Below are positions 24,653 through 27,054 of a stretch of DNA of 27,054 bases, one piece after another; the first letter of the stretch is position 1, and the number at the start of each line of letters is the position of its first letter. A program made the position numbers and the translations under genes. Location: contig JAJYJD010000013.1 in NCBI GenBank assembly GCA_021789755.1, forward strand, positions 1 to 27,054, given 5' to 3'. This stretch comes from Bacteroidota bacterium. GTDB lineage: Bacteria; Bacteroidota; Ignavibacteria; Kryptoniales; JAKASW01. Below the pieces are notes generated by a model that saw only the letters and a program-made list of their open reading frames with translations, did not search any database and was not told where the DNA came from.

Positions 24653-25578
24653 ATCAAACCGTCCGTGAGTTGGTAGATTCTTTCCTCGATTACCTGAGGA
24701 AAGAAAGAAACGCATCGGAGAAGACTCTCGTCACATACGAGCAGTCTCTAAGGGAATTCAATAACTTTTTGTTCGAATACTCGGGAGGCAGGGATCTCTC
24801 GCCCGACGGCCTTTCTGAAGGCGAGAGCGTGCGTGCGTTTCTCGTCGAGCTCGACAAGCGCGGGAACGACAGGCGCACCGTTCGGAAGAAACTCTCCAGT
24901 ATAAGGTCTTTTGCCAGGTATCTCGTCAAATTCGAATTCCTGGACCGCGACTTTACAGGGTATATCAGCACCCCCAAAGCCAAGAAGGCTATCCCGGTTT
25001 TCGTCGAGGAAGAGGGAATACGGAAGATACTGAGCGTCCCGGCAAATACCGCGGCCGATTATCGCGACAGGGCTATCCTCGAGCTTCTCTACGGCACCGG
25101 CATGCGCGTCAGCGAGCTATGCGGCCTGAATTTCGGGGACATAGATTTCGACGGACATACGGTCAGGGTCCTGGGCAAGAGGAGAAAGCAAAGAGTCATA
25201 CCGGTGATCGACAGGGCGATCGACGCGGTGCGCAGTTATCTGAAAACGAGAGACAGCGTCTCCGTGCAGAGTGCAGACGAGCGTGCTGTTTTCATCTCTT
25301 CAAACGGGAAGAGGATAATCCCCGCTTCGGTTTACCGCATCGTTGCGAAGCGAATCCGGGAAGTATCAGGCGTCGAGCGAAAAGGACCGCATACTCTGCG
25401 TCACTCGTTTGCGACACACCTCCTAAACCACGGTGCTGATCTGGAGGCAGTCAGGCAGCTCCTCGGACACGAGAGTCTTTCGACAACACAGGTTTACACA
25501 CACTTATCGGTTGAACAGCTTAAGAAGGTGTACAAGAATGCTCATCCGCGGGCAGGCACACAGAAGTCAGGCAGTTGA
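24649..25578 (+). CDS. Tyrosine recombinase, XerC/XerD family
   Basis: Xer recombinases resolve chromosome dimers at the dif site. The 309-residue protein has an N-terminal SAM-like core-binding domain (about 1-100) and a catalytic domain with R153 (TGMRVSEL), K177 (GKRRKQR), H248 and R251 (HTLRHSFATHLL), H274 (LGHESLSTTQ) and the nucleophile Y283. All key residues are present. Whether it is XerC or XerD cannot be told here. The GTG start overlaps the topA stop by four bases. The housekeeping setting argues against a phage or integron integrase. No dif-like site was recognised. Confidence 0.93.
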   Translation: MNQTVRELVDSFLDYLRKERNASEKTLVTYEQSLREFNNFLFEYSGGRDLSPDGLSEGESVRAFLVELDKRGNDRRTVRKKLSSIRSFARYLVKFEFLDRDFTGYISTPKAKKAIPVFVEEEGIRKILSVPANTAADYRDRAILELLYGTGMRVSELCGLNFGDIDFDGHTVRVLGKRRKQRVIPVIDRAIDAVRSYLKTRDSVSVQSADERAVFISSNGKRIIPASVYRIVAKRIREVSGVERKGPHTLRHSFATHLLNHGADLEAVRQLLGHESLSTTQVYTHLSVEQLKKVYKNAHPRAGTQKSGS

Positions 25579-25750
25579 GAGTATTTCAACGCGCGGCATT
25601 CGCCAAAGTGAAGGAACCCTTAGGAAAGGTTCAACTAACGGCGTGAGGCAGGCTTCGGGGATCCGCGGTGGATTCGCGGCCGGTTCGCGGATACGCAAGA
25701 TAAATTCCGACCCAGTCGGAGCGCACACAAAAACTAAATGGAGGAATCTT

Positions 25751-26095
25751 ATGAACATCAGCATCACTTCCAGACATTTCAAGGCCGAACCGGCTTTGAA
25801 AACTTATGCTGAGAATAAGGTCTCTAAGTTAAACAGATTCTTCGACGGAGTCGTCCATTGCGACGTGGTTTTTCTCAATGAGCACTCCAAACCTAACGGC
25901 ACGGACAAAATGGTAGAAATAAAACTCTCGGTTCACGACAAGGTGCTTAAGGCGGTGGAGACGACCGATGATTACTTCAAGGCCGTCGACAAGGCAGTAG
26001 ATAAACTTGAGAAACAGCTGGTGAAGTTCAAACAGAAAATAAAGCACGAGGGCAGGACGCCGCAAAGTGCCGTCCGTACGAACCAGAGGCAATGA
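25751..26095 (+). CDS. hpf: Ribosome hibernation-promoting factor, short form (HPF/RaiA family)
   Basis: HPF binds the 30S subunit and inactivates or protects ribosomes during slow growth. The 114-residue protein has the family fold: NISITSRHFKAEPALKTYAENKVSKLNRFF at the start and DDYFKAVDKAVDKLEKQLVKFKQKIKHE near the end. Its length fits the short form, without the C-terminal dimerisation domain of long HPF. The frame runs upstream to 25433, but the ATG at 25751 follows GGAGGA and gives the standard N-terminus. A perfect six-pair hairpin (25706-25720) lies about 30 bases before the start. A strong terminator follows. Confidence 0.93.
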   Translation: MNISITSRHFKAEPALKTYAENKVSKLNRFFDGVVHCDVVFLNEHSKPNGTDKMVEIKLSVHDKVLKAVETTDDYFKAVDKAVDKLEKQLVKFKQKIKHEGRTPQSAVRTNQRQ

Positions 26096-26098
26096 ATT

Positions 26099-26132
26099 AA
26101 AGAAAGCCCCGCGAGACCGCGGGGCTTTCTTT
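26099..26132 (+). terminator. Strong intrinsic terminator after hpf
   Basis: AAAGAAAGCCCCGCG (26099-26113) pairs perfectly with CGCGGGGCTTTCTTT (26118-26132) around the loop AGAC. The 15-pair stem has a GC-rich core flanked by A and T runs, so it could act on both strands: after hpf and after the minus-strand remnant that ends at 26160. Confidence 0.9.
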
Positions 26133-26159
26133 CGATATCGGTTTCTAGCGGTTGATAGC

Positions 26160-26576
26160 TCACTTGACGAGAGACATCTTCTTAACCTGGTTTACGCCGG
26201 GTGCAGTGAGAGGACAGGTGTAGACGCCACCTGCTGGACGAGAACCGTCGGACCGCACTTCGTGTACACCGGGCTTCTTGATTGCATTCGCAAGTGCCGC
26301 CGCGTTCCCGGCGGAGTGGATCGTAGACTTCAAAAGGTCAACCCATCTGCCATCCGGGTCTTTTACATCCCCGCTCACGCTAACGAACAGCGTCCTGTTA
26401 TCAGAGCCCATGGCGATTTTGTTGCTCATCCGAAGACTCAGGGCTAGTTCGAGTCCACCGAGTCTCAAGAAAACTTCCGGCGAGCAGGCAGAAATATCGT
26501 ATCGAAGGATTTTATTCGAGGTGTGCATCATGTACAAATGATCCACTGGATTGCTGATGTACGTGTAACGTTCGTT
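26160..26576 (-). pseudogene. C-terminal remnant of a secreted protein with T9SS-like sorting tail
   Basis: Read on the minus strand, this open stretch encodes about 138 residues. The first part (TYISNPVDHLYMMHTSNKILRYDIS) resembles a beta-propeller blade, followed by GSDNRTLFVSVSGDVKDPDG. The end, GVHEVRSDGSRPAGGVYTCP then LTAPGVNQVKKMSLVK, matches the pattern of C-terminal type IX secretion sorting domains (GVY, then a K-K-M-x-L-x-K finish). There is an in-frame stop at 26577-26579, no signal peptide and no sensible start, so the N-terminal bulk of the protein is missing. Family assignment is by motif only. Confidence 0.55.
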
Positions 26577-26887
26577 TCATGGGAGTCTTCAGTTCAATAA
26601 AGTCTATCAAGAAGAATAGACCTGGTCCACAAGGATAGGTAAATAGCGGAGGACGCTTTGTCTCAGAGGGTGAGATAAGGTCACGTGGTATTGGATCGGG
26701 ACCCATTTGGATTACGAAAAAATTCGCGCGCATTTCTAAGATTTGCCTTCCATTTCCTCGCATGGTCGACCCCGCAACGGGCAGGTCTTGAGCTTGTGAA
26801 GCTGCGGCGCAAGGCTCCAGTTCATTCGCATTTCGGTCGGGCTCCTCGCGTGCAATTGGGCCGTTTTCTTCATATATTTTTAGTGTC
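26577..26887. other. Intergenic region upstream of hprK, no intact gene seen
   Basis: This 311-base stretch lacks a convincing gene on either strand. A 125-residue minus-strand frame (26512-26889) has no family resemblance. It may contain further decayed sequence of the adjacent secreted-protein remnant, but no clear homologous segments could be read. I found no good promoter for hprK in it. Confidence 0.4.
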
Positions 26888-27054
26888 ATGGCATCACGTA
26901 TTTGGGATACAAAGGAAATAAGGCGGAAAAACGTAAGCGTCGGCGAACTCTATAAAACGATGCACGAAAAGACGAAGCTCCAGCCGATAAACGGCGATAT
27001 AGGCTTCGCGAAACTCATCATCGACAAGAATATCCATCGCCCGGGCCTCGCTCT
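26888..27054 (+). CDS. hprK: HPr kinase/phosphorylase, N-terminal part (truncated by window end)
   Basis: Only the first 55 complete codons are present. The translation contains NVSVGELYKTMHEKTKLQPI and ends in IIDKNIHRPGLAL, which matches the N-terminal domain of HprK, where a conserved N/H-RPGLAL segment precedes the kinase domain. HprK phosphorylates and dephosphorylates HPr on serine. The neighbourhood hpf-hprK is familiar from Chlorobi and relatives and supports the call. The catalytic P-loop lies outside the window. No clear Shine-Dalgarno precedes the ATG. Confidence 0.82.
   Translation, partial: MASRIWDTKEIRRKNVSVGELYKTMHEKTKLQPINGDIGFAKLIIDKNIHRPGLA

Noticed and set aside
24649..25578. 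Xer-type recombinase as a sign of a mobile element
   Set aside because: It is coupled to topA in a housekeeping run, with no flanking repeats, attachment sites or phage genes.
25433..25750. Upstream extension of the hpf frame into the recombinase gene
   Set aside because: The extension overlaps a recognised gene in another frame, and GGAGGA with the standard HPF N-terminus sets the start at 25751.
26512..26889. 125-codon minus-strand frame before hprK
   Set aside because: The translation is unlike any family I know and overlaps the better supported secreted-protein remnant in another frame.
1..27054. tRNA, rRNA, CRISPR arrays and insertion sequences
   Set aside because: No cloverleaf with a GTTCRA loop, no regular repeat-spacer pattern and no transposase-like protein were seen by eye; a dedicated scan was not possible.

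Overview
The window looks like chromosomal DNA from a Gram-negative bacterium of the FCB group, near Bacteroidota/Chlorobiota/Ignavibacteriota. The signs are an LpxC-FabZ fusion, a complete outer-membrane assembly and lipid A block, a YbeY with Asp as the third metal ligand, an hpf-hprK neighbourhood, and a remnant ending in what reads as a type IX secretion (T9SS) sorting tail. Base composition is near 50% GC by eye. Many genes have clear Shine-Dalgarno sequences and some intervals hold sigma70-like promoters. The assignment rests on gene content and motifs only.

Layout. (1) 1-735 is a decayed outer-membrane beta-barrel gene with a frameshift and stops. (2) 736-3652, minus strand, is a two-gene unit: a CapK/PaaK-like adenylate-forming enzyme followed with overlap by a DUF362 protein. 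(3) 3653-3914 is a divergent intergenic region with three TTGCCGG boxes. (4) 3915-7426 is nadC-nadA-nadB, the de novo NAD pathway from aspartate to nicotinate mononucleotide. (5) 7568-9940 is comEC (DNA uptake). (6) 10068-19477 is an envelope run: uppS, bamA, two OmpH/Skp-like chaperones, lpxD, lpxC-fabZ and lpxA, then a LipM-like octanoyltransferase and panB. (7) 19550-20098 encodes a B-box/zinc-ribbon/DUF2007 protein. (8) 20099-20516 is a gene-free leader in front of a cold-shock protein gene that ends in a hairpin terminator. (9) 20806-26095 holds an unrecognised 143-residue protein coupled to ybeY, a DUF494/Smg-like gene, topA, a XerC/XerD recombinase and hpf, closed by a strong terminator. 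(10) 26160-26576, minus strand, is the C-terminal remnant of a secreted protein. (11) hprK starts at 26888 and runs off the window.

Most of the window is housekeeping. The envelope block brings together the undecaprenyl carrier, the outer-membrane protein insertase and its periplasmic chaperones, and the early lipid A enzymes. The less ordinary parts are the CapK/DUF362 pair, the unrecognised gene before ybeY, the zinc/DUF2007 protein, the long csp leader, the repeated boxes upstream of nadC, and two decayed surface-protein genes near the ends. I found no convincing new defence system, CRISPR array, insertion sequence, tRNA or rRNA.
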